DNA of 64,000 bases from Spinacia oleracea (GCF_020520425.1 NC_079491.1:3224001-3288000), one strand, 5' to 3'. Positions 22,746-35,377 are shown, numbered from the stretch's first letter. Notes: generated from the sequence alone by a model not told the origin. Made by a program: numbers and translations.

Positions 22746-23340
22746 TAAGACTGAGAAAATGTACACGATATGTCTCAAATTTGATTCATTCCGCTTTCGT
22801 TTATAATTTGTATTGGTCTTATAACTCATTTACAACCAAAAAAAAGAGCTAAGATATTTTCACACACTTAGTACCTATTGCCGTATTTAAAGTTGGGTAA
22901 TTTCCTAAACATATACCGAATTTCTACAATTAGAATGAATTGCCAAGACTTTCAAATAAGACTTAAACCAAATTGTGAAAGCCAAACAACCAACTTTCCC
23001 AATTTAATTAGTTTTTGATATTTTGCCCTTCAAAAGAGGAATAAAAGGTAGAGATAAAAAAACAGGGGAATGTAGCCGTTAACAAGCAAACACCTTAATA
23101 CAACTTTATGCGCAACAACCATCAATAATAGGTTCACATAAAACACCAAAGCTAAAGGGTAAATAAAGACCCTCAAAGTGTAGCACACGAATTATTATTA
23201 TCTAAACACTATTTTCAAATAAGGATTTTAAAGACTCTTCCTTCACATCTGAGTAAAACCCATCAAAGTTGGTGACCCCTCCACTCCGACCCCACCTCAC
23301 CAAATTTTTAAAAAATATAAAAAAAAACAATACGAAAATA

Positions 23341-23680
23341 TAAATTCCTGTAAAAGACTGTCAGATGATTAGAGGAGTCATATTGATCTTCCGATGTTGT
23401 TCGAGCCGAGTCATGGTTCATTCCGAGCCCAAGTGCCTAGGATAAATCAATAGTAAAGTAAATTCTTATAAAAAACTGTCAAATTACTAGACAAGTCCTA
23501 TTAATCTGCCGATGTGGTTCAGGGCGGGTCATAGTTCATCCCGAGCCCAAGTGCCTAGGATAAATCAATACTAGAATATAAATTCTTGTAAAAAACTGTC
23601 AAATGACTAGACAAGTTCTATTAATCTTCCGATGTGGTTCAGGTCGGGTCATGGTTCATCCCGAGCCCAAGTGCTTAGGG
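23341..23680. repeat. Tandem array, three units of about 120 bp
   Basis: Each unit runs from AAATTCTTGTAAAAAACTGTC through ATCTTCCGATGTGGTTC to CCCGAGCCCAAGTGCCTAGG. The last unit runs into a CGGGCC-type stretch (23680-24010) that resembles a decayed TAAAGATGG-family interior (CGTGTCGTGCATTCGG, CAACTTCGTGCTTGTTG). Confidence 0.9.
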
Positions 23681-24010
23681 TCTAAAACGGGCCCGGTCCA
23701 TGAACTTGCTTCATGCAAATCGGGACAAAATTTTCAAAAAAACGACTCAAACATGGTCCAATCCCACGTTTTCTCGTGTCGTGCATTCGGTTGAATATTT
23801 ATTTATTTTAGCATGTGTTTTTCTTGTCAACTTCGTGCTTGTTGTGCGTTTTCTGAAAAACTATGGCTCGGACCCAGTCCACGACTCCATGCTAGTGCTA
23901 GTTTTTTTCGTGCCCGTGTAGGACATCCTTTTTCAAACCCGTATCGGACATGCTTTTTCATGATGGATTGTATTGTGCCTCGAGTCGAGCCATCCCAATA
24001 CCATCATTAG

Positions 24011-25854
24011 CCCGTTTGACAGAAGACCTACTCGTGTAAATTAAACCAGAAATACAGTGGTTCAAAGATAAGGATAATGGATTAGCAAAAAAAAAAAGAG
24101 AAGGTTCGAGTAAAATGAATGGAAAGGAAAAGGGTTCCCCCCAATTCCCCACCGACTATTTACTACTACCCTCTTTGCGTGTACAATGGGTCACAAACAG
24201 TGGGCTCCTCTCCTCCCTGTTTGTTCCTCCAGGTTACCAAATATACTCCCATTTGTCAGCCTAAAGTTGATAAATATCCCCCTTTCTCTCTCCTAAATAA
24301 CCCCATTAAAGTTTTTGATTAAAGCTTGGAGAGAATAACGTTTCACCAGGCAATTTAGAACATTTAGAACCAAAAAAAAATTAACTTAAGGAAAACGATT
24401 GCACAACCATAATAAAACATGATTCGAGTGTTCAAATCATCACTACCACATAGTACCATTTTGTGGGTAACCCCCCATCTTGATTTTGAGTTTATGTCTC
24501 GTTCGATTATTAATTGGCTAACGATAATTCAAGACAAACAACGAGTTTTACCCGTTGTATGGTCTAATCTTATTCAATGTCGTAACAAGTGTATACGAGT
24601 ACGACTTGTTAGTATTAGCATATACAAGTTGTAAACGATCAAAAACGTCTGAAACACTTTATGGGAGATCCAGAACATCATCACCGACATAAAATTATTT
24701 CTCTATCATTTCGAGCATTGGGAAATCAAACACGTATATCGCGAAGAAAATAGACCAAAAGATTGGATGGCAATTCATCTATGTTATATCAATACTTATA
24801 GCCCGCAAACTTTTTATTTACCGCTCTAAAGGATGGTCTTCTAATTGTATTCTTTATGTTGATACTCATGGGTACACACAATAATACACGGGCCTCAGTT
24901 TTGAGTAGTTTTGACGTTTGACCAAAAGCTAAAAACCGTGGTTTTACTTTTATTTTATAATTTTATGATAAGAAAATAAAATTAGACGAACTACCTAGCT
25001 CCAATACATAAACTTCTGAGACCAAGCTAAAGACCTCGATTTTATTGCTACAAGTCTACAAGTGAATGTAGGAGGGCTTCCCTAAAGAGTAAAAGAGTAA
25101 AGAACGGTCCTTTTTCTTTTGTGTTAAAAATCAACACCATGAATGACACAATCTTTATCTTTTTCACCATAAATTGAAAAGAAAAGAAGGTAAAAGATCA
25201 AAATCACAACCTACCCAATAGACAAGCAAAGAAGCACCAAAAAAGAACAAAAAGAAAAAAAGAAAAAAAAAAACCATTTAAAGTTTTCCACATGAAAAAT
25301 TAAAGAGAGAAATTAGTCAAATTAAACTGAGAAGAAAAGAAAAAGTCTACTGTACAGCTGATCAAACCCAAACCAGAATCTGTACTCATAAACTAATTAA
25401 TTAAGTAGTCCTAATTATAATTAAAATCCAATTGATCTTATCCAGAAGGGAGATTATTTTATAGTAGAACTAAACTCAGAAAAATGGCAGAAATTCTTAT
25501 TAAAATAATGTTCAAACAGTGTAATAATCGAGATAGCACGAGGGTTCATTCCAATTTCTTCACTAGATTCTCCACTTCCCAGCTTAGCAGCTTACCAAGA
25601 AAGTATTTAATTTAATAAATAAAAAAAAAGTAAATTAAAAATTGATCTGCAAAAGGATATAGTAGTAGCTAAACAACAAAAATAATACTGGAATTAGAAT
25701 TCTAACCTTTTCCTTTCTTCTTCTCCCTTTTGTCTTGTTGTTCTGTGCTCTTATATTGTCTTAAGCTACTGCAAATCAGATAATTAAAGCTTAACAAAAT
25801 CAACAAAACCCTGTTCTTTCTCTCATTAAGGCCAAATTAACTTATTAAGGTGTA
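24011..25854. other. Intergenic, no gene recognised
   Basis: AT-rich DNA without a supported gene, RNA or bounded transposon. Short open frames at 24119-24322 and 24419-24634 have no protein features. Several poly-A runs occur near 25240-25275. Confidence 0.5.
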
Positions 25855-26425
25855 TGTAAATCCAATACAAGTCGGATAAACAGAGTACAAATGACCCAGA
25901 ACAAGATCAAAGGTGTATTAAATAGTCGAAAACTGAAAATCGAACAATAATAATCGAAGATATAGAGATCAAATGAATGAAAAAAGAACAAGACCAATGG
26001 TGTATGTATTACTGAAAATAGAACATTAAGAAATAAGAATCAAAGATACAGAGATCAAATGACCAAGAACAAGATCATAGGTGTATCCGTGTATGTAATC
26101 CAATATGAGTCAATAAACAGAGATCAAATGACCAAGAACAAGATCAAGATCAAGATCAAAGGTGTGACATATGTAGTTCAAAACTGGAAAAATCGAAGAT
26201 ACAGAGATTAAATGACCAAGAACAAGATCAAGATCAAAGGTGTATGTATATAGTCAAAAACTGAAAATCGAACATTAAGAAATAAGAATCAAAGATATAG
26301 AGATCAAATGACCAAGAACAAGATCAACAAGAATCAAAGATACAGAGATCAAATGACCAAGAACAAGATCAATTTATATAGTCGAAAACTGAAAATCGAA
26401 CATTAAGAATAAAAAATAGAGAGAT
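25855..26425. repeat. Degenerate tandem array, about seven units, downstream of the DUF506 gene
   Basis: The core AGAGATCAAATGACCAAG followed by AACAAGATCA recurs at about 25879, 25964, 26049, 26119, 26204, 26299 and 26347. Spacers (GGTGTATGTA..., CGAAAACTGAAAATCGAAC) vary. It lies 370-950 bases downstream of the DUF506 stop codon, so it may lie beyond or partly within the 3' transcript region. Confidence 0.88.
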
Positions 26426-26591
26426 TGGATGATGTACTATGTAACAATATATTTTTCTGCTTCTTGTATATTATTGATATCAGTAGATAGTAGAATGTAA
26501 CCCTTACAACAAAAAACCAGAAGGGATAGAAAGGAAGAGAGAGCTAGAGGTCTAAAAGCTACCACCCACCCATGCAAATCTCTTGATCATA

Positions 26592-26698
26592 GAAGTAGTA
26601 GTAGTAATAGACTAGTAGTAGTAGTAGCTAGATGTAGTAAGTAGTAGTTAACATAATAATACCCTCTATTAACTTTTTTTGCTTCTTAGTAGTAGTAA
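26592..26698. repeat. GTA/TAG trinucleotide microsatellites in the DUF506 3' flank
   Basis: Several short GTA runs separated by unique bases. They probably lie in the 3' UTR of the DUF506 gene, 100-210 bases after its stop codon. Confidence 0.8.
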
Positions 26699-26799
26699 TT
26701 ACCAAAAATTAACTCCCTCCCAAAAAAAAAAAAGAAAAATTGGGGAATAAACAAACAAAAAAAGGATCAAAATTTCTTCTTCTTTCTTGTTCTTCATCT

Positions 26800-28552
26800 C
26801 TATGGTTTCTCCTCCATGATAGAAGCTAAGCCATTGATTACTTTAACCTCAACCTCAACCTCAACCTCAACCTCAACTTCAGGGGTTTTCTTGGGATTAT
26901 TGCTATTATTATTATTGTTCTTATTGTTGTTATTCCTATTCTCCTTGACATCCTCCTCGCCGGAGCTTTCGGACATCTCGAACACAGACTCCGATGGTGG
27001 CGAGCTTCGGCTCAGCTCTGACTCATCAGCCTGGTGTTGATCAGACCCTGCACCCTTATTCGGGCTCGGCCCGTCGGAGTTGATTATAAAGGTCATTGGG
27101 GAGAGTGGGCTCGGTGGCGGAGTGGCAGTAACAGTGGCAGTGGTGGTGGTGATGGTGGAGATTCGGGTGGGTGGAGAGAGCCACTTGGCTTGAACATAAT
27201 CAGCTTTTCTCCAAGGAGGGATGTGCATACCCTTCTTCTTAAGGCTTTGTTTGGCTGCTTCAGAGAGAATACAAATGATCTTGGCAAGACGATCGGATTT
27301 CCCTACAAAGATGTGAGGGAGTGTTTGAAGGATTGATTTGTAGGTCTTGGTTGATCTTGCAACCTCGAATTCAGACCTGAAGTCTATGTCGATTATCAGT
27401 CTCTCTCCTCCCACAATCACATCCACATACTCATATTCCCCTGTTCCACAAATTCCCCAGAAATTTAATCAATTGAATTGCATTTAATTAATCAAAATCA
27501 GCAAAAAAAAATATCCAACTCCTGAAATTCAGGTAGAAAAAATGAACAACAGAAATCAATTACAGCAAACACACAGCTGTAGATTTTTCGCAATTACATC
27601 CTCAGTAAATGATTTTTTACAAAAAATCACTATTTTTTGGCAGAAATATAGAGGCTATTTTTTTATTGATCTTCCCAAAACAGAAATCACTGATATATAG
27701 GCAGGAATTTAGAGAATTAAAACCCAAATTTATAGTATTAGCAATATAAATGGAACTGTATATATTTTCTAACAAAATCAATAACTAAAACTTCCATATC
27801 TTGCATTCAAGATTCAAAGATCAAATTAAGAACATAATCAACTGAATAAACACACAAAAAAATACCAAATTAAGCTAATTTCTTTGATTAATTCTGAGAG
27901 AAAGATAGTTACCAGCAGGATAAGTAGGGGATTTCTCCCATTTAGATTTGCAAATTGCAGCATCATAACCACTAGCCATTAAACCTTCAATAACAATCTT
28001 CCTGAGCTCATTTTTTCTCTTGCATGTCTTCTTCTCCGAGATTATCTTTGTTGTATCTGCCAACACAGTCTTCTCATTCACACTTGCACACACCACCAAA
28101 CTCTGTTCATTTCCAATTGAACAAAATCAAACACAAATTAATTTTGATAAATTCAATTGATAAAATTAGGCATTTAGGCATACCTTGAGAAAATCACAGA
28201 CATCGGCCGAGGAAACAGTGTTGTCCGATTCGACATCGGAACCGTCGCTTCCGTTTCCGTTAAAGCAGTTACACCGGTTTCTCCCGCACCTCATCGCAGA
28301 GGATTGCGAGGGTTTCTCGTTGTTCTCCTCTATGAAATTCTGGACCATCTTAGCTAAACAAACTGAGCTCGGCTCGAAAAGCTCGGATGAAGCCACTGGT
28401 AATGGAACCGTCGGCTCAGAGACAGAGATCCTGAAGAGCCGTTTAAGCCTTGACTTCACCATCGGCGGCTTTGCTGGCTCAGTCGCCGGAATTTCGCCGA
28501 TGCCGGCGTCAATAGGCTGAATCTTCATCGTCAAAGGCATAATCAAAGCCAC
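26800..28552 (-). CDS. DUF506 family protein (PDDEXK-like, PF04720), 399 aa
   Basis: Three exons on the minus strand: 28552-28184, 28102-27913, 27440-26800, all GT-AG, total 1200 bases including the stop. Residues 1-123 are mostly low-complexity with a conserved start MPLTMKIQPID; an ATG one codon group upstream (MALI) is the first in frame, so the true start could be residue 1 or 5. The domain core follows: CKSKWEKSPTYPAGEYEYVD (about 174-193), VGGERLIIDIDFRSEFEVAR, LPHIFVGKSDRLAKII, and MHIPPWRKADYVQAKWLSP. This order is that of the plant DUF506 family, annotated as PD-(D/E)XK nuclease-like with no settled function. The C-terminal region is acidic and Ser/Asn-rich and ends with a VE dipeptide repeat (about six EV units, 26840-26880). 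A hAT element sits about 0.8 kb upstream and a tandem array downstream. Confidence 0.95.
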
Positions 28553-29350
28553 AACCAGTCTGAGCAGTCTCTCACTTTCTCTCTCTCTCCTCTTCTACTC
28601 TCCTCTATGTCGCTGTACTACACTAACTCTGATGAAGTTTTGTCACAGTTATCAATTCCTCGGAACTCCATTTTTGTCATTTTAACCTCCCAAAAAACAC
28701 GAATTTTCAGCTCGAATTTAATTTTTTAATCGCGAATTTCAATCGATGTAGATAATCTTCAAATCGCGCTTCATCGCCATTTCTCGCATCTCCAAAGAAA
28801 AAAGCGATAAACAAAACAAAAATTTTGGTTTATAATTCACGGAATCCGAGAAAGATTAAGCTTAAATTATACCCTAGAAATTGTTCAACTTCATCACCTT
28901 GTGATTTGCGAGGTAAAGCATGGAATAACTTGTAAACTCTGCTAAGTAAACTCACTTTTTTTTAGGGTTTTCTTTCCTTAATTTGGAAAAAAAAATGAAA
29001 TAAAAAACACAAAAAGAAAATCAATGTTCAAACTCACACGAATATCCTGCCATTATTTCTCAGAGAAAAGGTGAAGCGGTTGGACTGAATTTTCATGGAG
29101 GAGAGAGAAAATGGAAGTTTTTTTTTCTGGTTTTGTGAGTTTGGTGGTTTTAGTTCATCTGTTTTTTTTTTTAAAGGAAGAGGTGAGTGTTATGTGTGAA
29201 TGAAGAAGGATAAAGAGGAGAGACAGTGGAGGTCTTGTGAGTTTTATAGAGTGAAGCTGACTAGGATTGACCATTTCGCCACGTGGATATCCTATGTGGC
29301 GAAGATCGCTCGCTTCGGGTCTTCCGAAGCTACGTTGTTAGCATTTTCAA
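28553..29350 (-). promoter_or_regulatory. 5' leader and promoter region of the DUF506 gene
   Basis: Next to the start codon is a GA-rich leader on the minus strand (plus-strand CTCTCTCTCTCTCC at 28572-28600). A possible leader intron was not resolved. No clear TATA box was fixed. The hAT element at 29351 forms the upstream limit. Confidence 0.45.
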
Positions 29351-29890
29351 TAGGCCGAGCAAAACTATCCGAAAAACCAAAAATTCGAACCAGTATGATC
29401 TGAAAAAGTGGGTTTCTGAACCGATATGATTATCGGTTTGGGTACCCGATCCAAAATTCGTTTAATTTATTGAATATAGTTACGGATATCATTTTATAAA
29501 TAACGGGTACCCAATAACGATCCAATAAACACTTTTAATAAGTTTTTTTTATGTTTAAATTTTTTTTCCGAAGTTCTCAAAATCCTAAAATGTTAATAAT
29601 CGGATATATAATTTGAGTAAATTATAATTTCATTAGTAATGTAGTGAAAATCATGTGTTGATGTTGGTGTTTAGTGTTGAATGATAATACAATAATCTAA
29701 TTATAAATTCTATTTTTTCCAATTGGACATCATAACGGGTGCCCGATTCCGATCCGAAAGTTAAGATACTCGAAATACGGGTACCTGAACTTAACAGTTC
29801 GGTTCATCGATATCAATTTAACTTATTGATTATCGATTACCCGATCCGATAATACTACTGATTTGGGTACCCGATCCATGTTCACGCCTA
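29351..29890. mobile_element. hAT-type element with GGGTACCCGATCC repeats, 540 bp
   Basis: Perfect 8-bp duplications ATTTTCAA lie at 29343-29350 and 29891-29898. Ends are TAGGCCGAGC and GTTCACGCCTA. Interior repeats GGGTACCCGATCC and CGATACC-type motifs. No transposase. Confidence 0.87.
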
Positions 29891-29898
29891 ATTTTCAA

Positions 29899-30805
29899 GT
29901 TTATGGTTCGGGAAGTGTGGTTTCGTGGTACGACCTTTTAGAGACACGTTATAGTGTTGGTTACGCTTCATGGGTAGGGAAATGACGAGTGTGCCCCCCT
30001 TGGTGGTTTATGGAGGAAGTTGGTGTAGTTTTCTTTTTATTTTCTTTTTAATTTCTTTTACATACCCCCTCGTAATGCGGGGACTTTCAAAACAGGCTAC
30101 GACACGTGGCGGATTTTGATTGTGGTGTTTTTTTGGAGGGTTGAAATGACGGGAATGCACCTGGAGAAAAGTTGATGATTGACACTTTGACAGGTGAAAG
30201 TGGACAGGATTGTGTCTAAAAAAGTTGAGATACATCAAGGGTGCGATCGTAATTTTAAAATTTGTTTGTTTATTAAAGTGAAAACTGCTCAATTTTTGAA
30301 ATTGAGTGAGTGACGACGTGACAATTTTAATTTTTCACTAGGTGTATTTTTTTAAAAGCACCTGAATGTTACTGTGTGAGTGACATAACATTGGCAAGTC
30401 CCATATTATTACCAAAATACTTTGTATAAATTGCGCAATTGTTCACCAACGATTAAAAAAACAATACTCCGTAGTACCTTTATTTTCTAAAATCAAACAT
30501 GTAAATTTATTTTTCTCGGGTCAAATAAATTTAGCTAAGCTTAAAGATATAGTTTTAAAAAGTTCAGGTAAGTACGCCGTAAATTATGTGAATACAACTT
30601 TCTTAAATTCAATAAGTTTCAATCATGTCTAATAATTTTAATCTGTCGAACTTACTCACTTTAATCTTTATTTTAAGTTTTAGCCAATTTAGCAAAGTTC
30701 CATAGCTTTCATGTGAAGACAATGTACCATTAGAATGTTATACTTCATGTCTTCATGTGAGAAATAATTTCTGGACTTTTCATTAATTAGTAAACCTAAT
30801 ATATA
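29899..30805. other. Intergenic, no gene recognised
   Basis: AT-rich. An open frame on the minus strand at 30008-30292 has no recognisable features. No bounded transposon seen. Confidence 0.45.
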
Positions 30806-30808
30806 TAC

Positions 30809-31140
30809 TCCCTCCGTCCCGGAATACTGGATTACTTGCACCGTTTCTATAAATGATAAACTTTTATTAATATGATATCAACTACTCCCTTCACGTGTTA
30901 TTTTGTGGTCCCATGCACCCTACCCCTTTCCCTTTACGCCCTTTAAAAAGTTGACACATACTCCCTATCTATATTTAAAAATGCCCCACTATCAACTACT
31001 ATATACTCCTATTTAATAATAAGTCAGTTACTTTATACTTCCTCCGTATTTATTTAAGTGATACACTTGGTCAGACACAAATATTAAGAAGAAGTAAAGG
31101 AAATAAAGTAATAAAACAAGTAGGGTTGGAGTAGATTATT
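30809..31140. mobile_element. Two truncated Stowaway left ends
   Basis: CTCCCTCCGTCCCGGAATAC at 30809 matches the left end of the complete element at 37292, and CTTCCTCCGTATTTATTTAA at 31038 matches the element at 15761. Neither has its right end nearby. Confidence 0.65.
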
Positions 31141-31420
31141 GATTTAATTTTATAAGTTGAGTTGTACAACCAATAACAAATTCTTCTTGGAAATACGAAT
31201 GATTTTAAAATACTTGTTGTGCACTAAATTATGAGGAGATCATATTCTTTTTATTACTCTGTATTTTTATTGCATCTAAATGCAATTCCATTCTTTCATT
31301 GTTTGAATTAAAAATTAACAATCCTTATTAACTAATGTTAATCAATACCCACTTTGAAATTTACTAAATGTTCAAAGAAATTAATGAACTTTTGTATTGC
31401 ATGTGAGCTAACTAGAATTA
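31140..31420. mobile_element. Helitron relative, partial
   Basis: Shares AAGTTGAGTTGTACAACCAA-like, CAAATTCTTCTTGGAAATA, GATTTTAAAATACTTGTTGTG and GAGCTAACTAG with the Helitron at 45990-46290. The left end is missing and the base after CTAG is A, so the ends are not those of an intact copy. Confidence 0.55.
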
Positions 31421-32166
31421 GAACATAAATTAGTCACAAACTGTAATTCTATACCGTAACGACCTTATACGGACTAACCAACCTTTATTTTTAACTTATC
31501 GGTTCTAAACAAATGCCAAATTTATCTTTAAGTAGGGATAATTTAGTAATTTCTTTCACTTATTTTAATTGTATCACCAAACAAAGGAAAACCATTTTTT
31601 ATTTCGATCCTTATCTCATTCATCAACTCCCTATTCCCGTCCCTTTTTATTCCGATTATCTGATTTTTATACACTAAAACGCTCCGTAATATCCTAACTT
31701 TTGTAAACCTTTTCTTTTCATAAAAACAAAATACATCGATTTGTTGTCACTGTAATTGAGTGAAAAGTGGGCCTGGAAATGAGAATTATGGGCCCGAAGA
31801 AGAATACAATCGAGTGGAGTATTATGTTATCGGTAAGATTATTGAGGCTAATTCGGTAATAGTGACGAATGACAACATCCATTTTTATCATTTCCGGTAA
31901 AGCGGTTGTTGTTCTTTGTCGTTTAGCTAGCCTCATGACAGTGTACCTTCTTCTATGCTTGCCATACACGTGTCTGATGTATGTGATTCTAACCGTTAGA
32001 TCTGTTAGAGGGACGTTATTGTCCAGATTACAATCCCACCCCTAACCTCTAGTAATAGTGACGCAAACGATTTAAAATTTTGCTTTCTTTTTTAGTTATG
32101 TTTCAAAATACATGGGTATATTTAGGCGTGTTAATAAACACCGAGCTAACTATTACAAATTTACAA

Positions 32167-32625
32167 TGTTCTGTTCACCTTATTTTCACTTATTACAGAA
32201 AAAATAAGTGTAGATAAGTTCAGATAAGGTTGCGTTCTATTTACCTGATTTTCACTTATTTTTCCTGAACTTATCTGAACTTAACTGAACTTATTGGAAC
32301 TTATCAAAACTTATTTTGGTTATAAATTGTACTTGACCAACCCTTATTTTTCCTGAACTTATCTTATCTGAACTTATCTGAACTTAACTGAACTTATCTG
32401 AACTTATTTTTCCTGAAATAAGTGGAAATAAGGTGAACAGAACAGGGCCTAAGTATATATAAGATAAGTTAAGGAAAAATAAGGGTTGATCAAATACAAC
32501 TTATAACTAGAATAAGTTTTAATAAGTTCAAATAAATTTAGATAAGCTCAATTATGTTCAAATAAATTCAAATAAGATAAGTTCAGAAAAAATAAGTGAA
32601 AATTAGGTGAATAGAACGCACCCTT
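32167..32625. mobile_element. Family C fold-back element with a second copy nested inside
   Basis: Outer ends: GTTCTGTTCACCTTATTTTC and AAAATTAGGTGAATAGAACG. Inside, from 32230, a second complete copy opens GTTGCGTTCTATTTACCTGA and closes AAGGTGAACAGAACAGGGCC at about 32450. The outer copy then resumes. The tetra-repeat of complementary arms gives strong fold-back potential. Confidence 0.78.
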
Positions 32626-33089
32626 GAGGCGCTGATCGACAAAATTAACTTTACATTTCGGGTAGTGGTTAGCGGTGAATAGTACTCTTTGATCCTATTT
32701 ATTTGTCTCATATTCTATTTTAGTCTGTCTCTTAAAGATTGCCCTATTTTCTTATATAGTAATAGGTCCCCGTTATTTCTCTCACTTGCATACACTCATA
32801 AAGATTAAAAGATAATATTTTCTCCGTTTCCTTGCAAATTTAGCTCCAACCCTTAATAAAATATATTTTTGTCTAACAAAAATTAACGGAGAGAGTAGCG
32901 GATAATGATAAGCTGTTATAGTAGCGCTAAGTAGTATAGTGTTCGATAACGGTAGCATTTTAAAACTTATCAAACACTTTCTAGACACTGCTATCTTACC
33001 AAACACTTATAAATTTTACAAGTAGTGTATTGACTAGGTCAAAACGTTACTTGCTACCTAAAACGCTATCATCGGACAGTCTAACACGC

Positions 33090-34248
33090 CCTAGGTCAAG
33101 CGATTTCGAGTTTGAAACCAAATTTCGTTCGAGCTCGATAATTTATCTAAGCATGGTTCGTCTAGGAAATTTTATATTCATTTGTTCGTAAACCACTTGT
33201 TTATTAAATCGAGTCAAATTCAATAAACGGGTTTTTTTCATAAACATGCTTTACTGCGCTTGTTTATTTGATTAACAAGAAAACGGTTTGAAATTAACAA
33301 TTATGGATTGGAAATACGAAAATGATAAAGGTCGCAACATGCGACCTTTAAGCCGTGTCACAATGATGACATGACATGCTTATGTTTCATTATTTAAATT
33401 GGAAATTAAAATATGTAACTTATATAATCTATTATATATGTTTCATAAAAAGGTAGAAAAATCTTAATATTCTAATTTGTTTCCCTCTTTACATCGATTA
33501 ACTTATTTATATATTTTTATAGTAAAAATATTGCATTGATAGTAAAAATATTCTGATGACGCACATCCTACGTGGCGCCTATATGTACCAATTAAGCTGC
33601 GACACATAAAATTGCGATAACTAAATATTATCGCAACTTGCGACCTTTATCATCACCCAAAGAAATAAGTCAAATAACAATTTCAACTGTCTTTAAATTA
33701 TCCACCACTAGACCTTATAATTCCTTATACAAAGTATTACTATTCCTTATTAGTTGTTGTTACATCTTGTTCTCTCACAAGAGTCACAACCTAAACAATA
33801 AATTAAGCATGTTAAATCTACTTATAAATTATACTTTTAATTTAGGTTCTATAAATGCAGAATATATTTAGTAATCAAACTTAAGTTGCATACATGTGAT
33901 TCAATCTTCTAAAAATTGAAACTTTATGGTAATATATATGTTGTACAAGTAATATTTTTTAATAATTTTAAAATAACTGAATAGTAAACGAGCTTGTGCT
34001 TGGGTGATCTATAAATAAATCAGCTTGTTCATGATAAGAAATAAACGAGCTCGTTCAATAACATAAACAAGCAAATTGTTAATCAAATATGAACGATTAT
34101 AGTTTTGTTCATATTCAAGCTCATTTATTAAACGAGCTTCAAAAACAGTCCAAGCTCGATCAATGAACTGAAAAACATAAACGAGCATTAGTTGACTCGA
34201 GACCGAGTTGTTTATTGACTATCTTCGTTCATTTACACCCTAGGTGTG
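33090..34248. mobile_element. AAACGAGCTCG-rich element split by a smaller MITE
   Basis: Left part 33095-33312 and right part 33985-34245 share CGAGCTCG and TGTTTATT/AATAAACGAGC motifs and close with CGTTCATTTACACCCTAGG. No target duplication resolved. The insertion between them includes the element at 33317-33652. Confidence 0.5.
33317..33652. mobile_element. MITE with GATAAAGGTCGCAA inverted ends
   Basis: Left end ATGATAAAGGTCGCAACATG; right end CAACTTGCGACCTTTATCAT. TIR of about 15-17 bp. The left end is itself a palindrome (GGTCGCAACATGCGACC). Target duplication unclear, so superfamily not assigned. Confidence 0.7.
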
Positions 34249-34964
34249 TTATATTCATTCATTTGACATATATATAAAACTTATTTTACCTACTTTTCTG
34301 GAATCATATAAGAGGAGTAAACGTAATTTGAATTTATTTTATTTTTTTGTAATTTTTTCAAAATTTATTTTATATGGACGTACTAGATTTATTTTTCTAA
34401 AACAAGTGAAAATAGGTAAATGAAACATAACATTAGTTTTATTGTAATACTTTGATCCTTAGGTATATATTTTCTCTCTTCAATTCACGAAAAATAAACT
34501 TATAACATTTTAAATATATGATAAAAAATAAAAATCACGTTTAATAACTCTGTAATTACATCATCTAGTACAAAATTCATAAAGTTTTTAAGGGACCATC
34601 TTATTTTAGAGTAATCAAGTGTATGGGAGTCAAAGTTACAGAGAAGAACCAAATAAATTTAGACTTTTAAAAATTGTACGAAAGTATAAATAAAACTAAG
34701 CACGGTATTATTTTGTTTGACCAAGATGGGAAACGGTCCGTATTTAGAGTCATCATTGTCTAAATATGAAAACAAAAATATTAAATAAAAATTATTAAGG
34801 TAAACAATATGTCAGTCAACCTATATCAACTAATTTATCTTGGTCAATAACAGGATAGCTGACGTGGATTAGTATAATCGTATATCCTATTATTCCTATA
34901 GAATAAGATATTACTTTAGAAATTAATTAATTCGGCAAAAATGGTGGAGAATTTACCTTTAAAT

Positions 34965-35282
34965 TTAGAGATTTCTACAAATTTATTTAGATTTACTTTT
35001 CTTTATCTGAATTTTACTTATCTTATCTTATTAATCGTTATTTTATCTTATTAAAACTTATAGTACTACCTTATGTAATATTGACTTTACCTTATCTTAT
35101 TTTATCTTATCTTATTAGCTCTGAACTTATCTTATCTTATTGACTCTGAACTTATCTTATCTCATTGACTCTGAACTTATCTTATTTTATCTTATCTTAT
35201 CTTATTGGCCCTTGTTTTATCTTATCTTATCTTATTAAACCTGAAATAAGTGAAAATAAGGTGAAGAGAACAGAACCTAACT
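34965..35282. mobile_element. Family C relative with TTATCTTATC runs
   Basis: Internally expanded as TTATCTTATCTTATTGACTC units and closing with GTGAAAATAAGGTGAAGAGA. The left end is decayed. Confidence 0.6.
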
Positions 35283-35377
35283 TGATTCTCAAACACAGTG
35301 TTAAAATCTACTCTTACTCCGAGTAAGGTTAATGTTACCTTTCTCACTTGTCCTTAAACGTTAACCTGTGTAAATAG

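Noticed and set aside
27034..27336. Plus-strand 100-aa frame opposite DUF506
   Set aside because: Antisense shadow of the third DUF506 exon.
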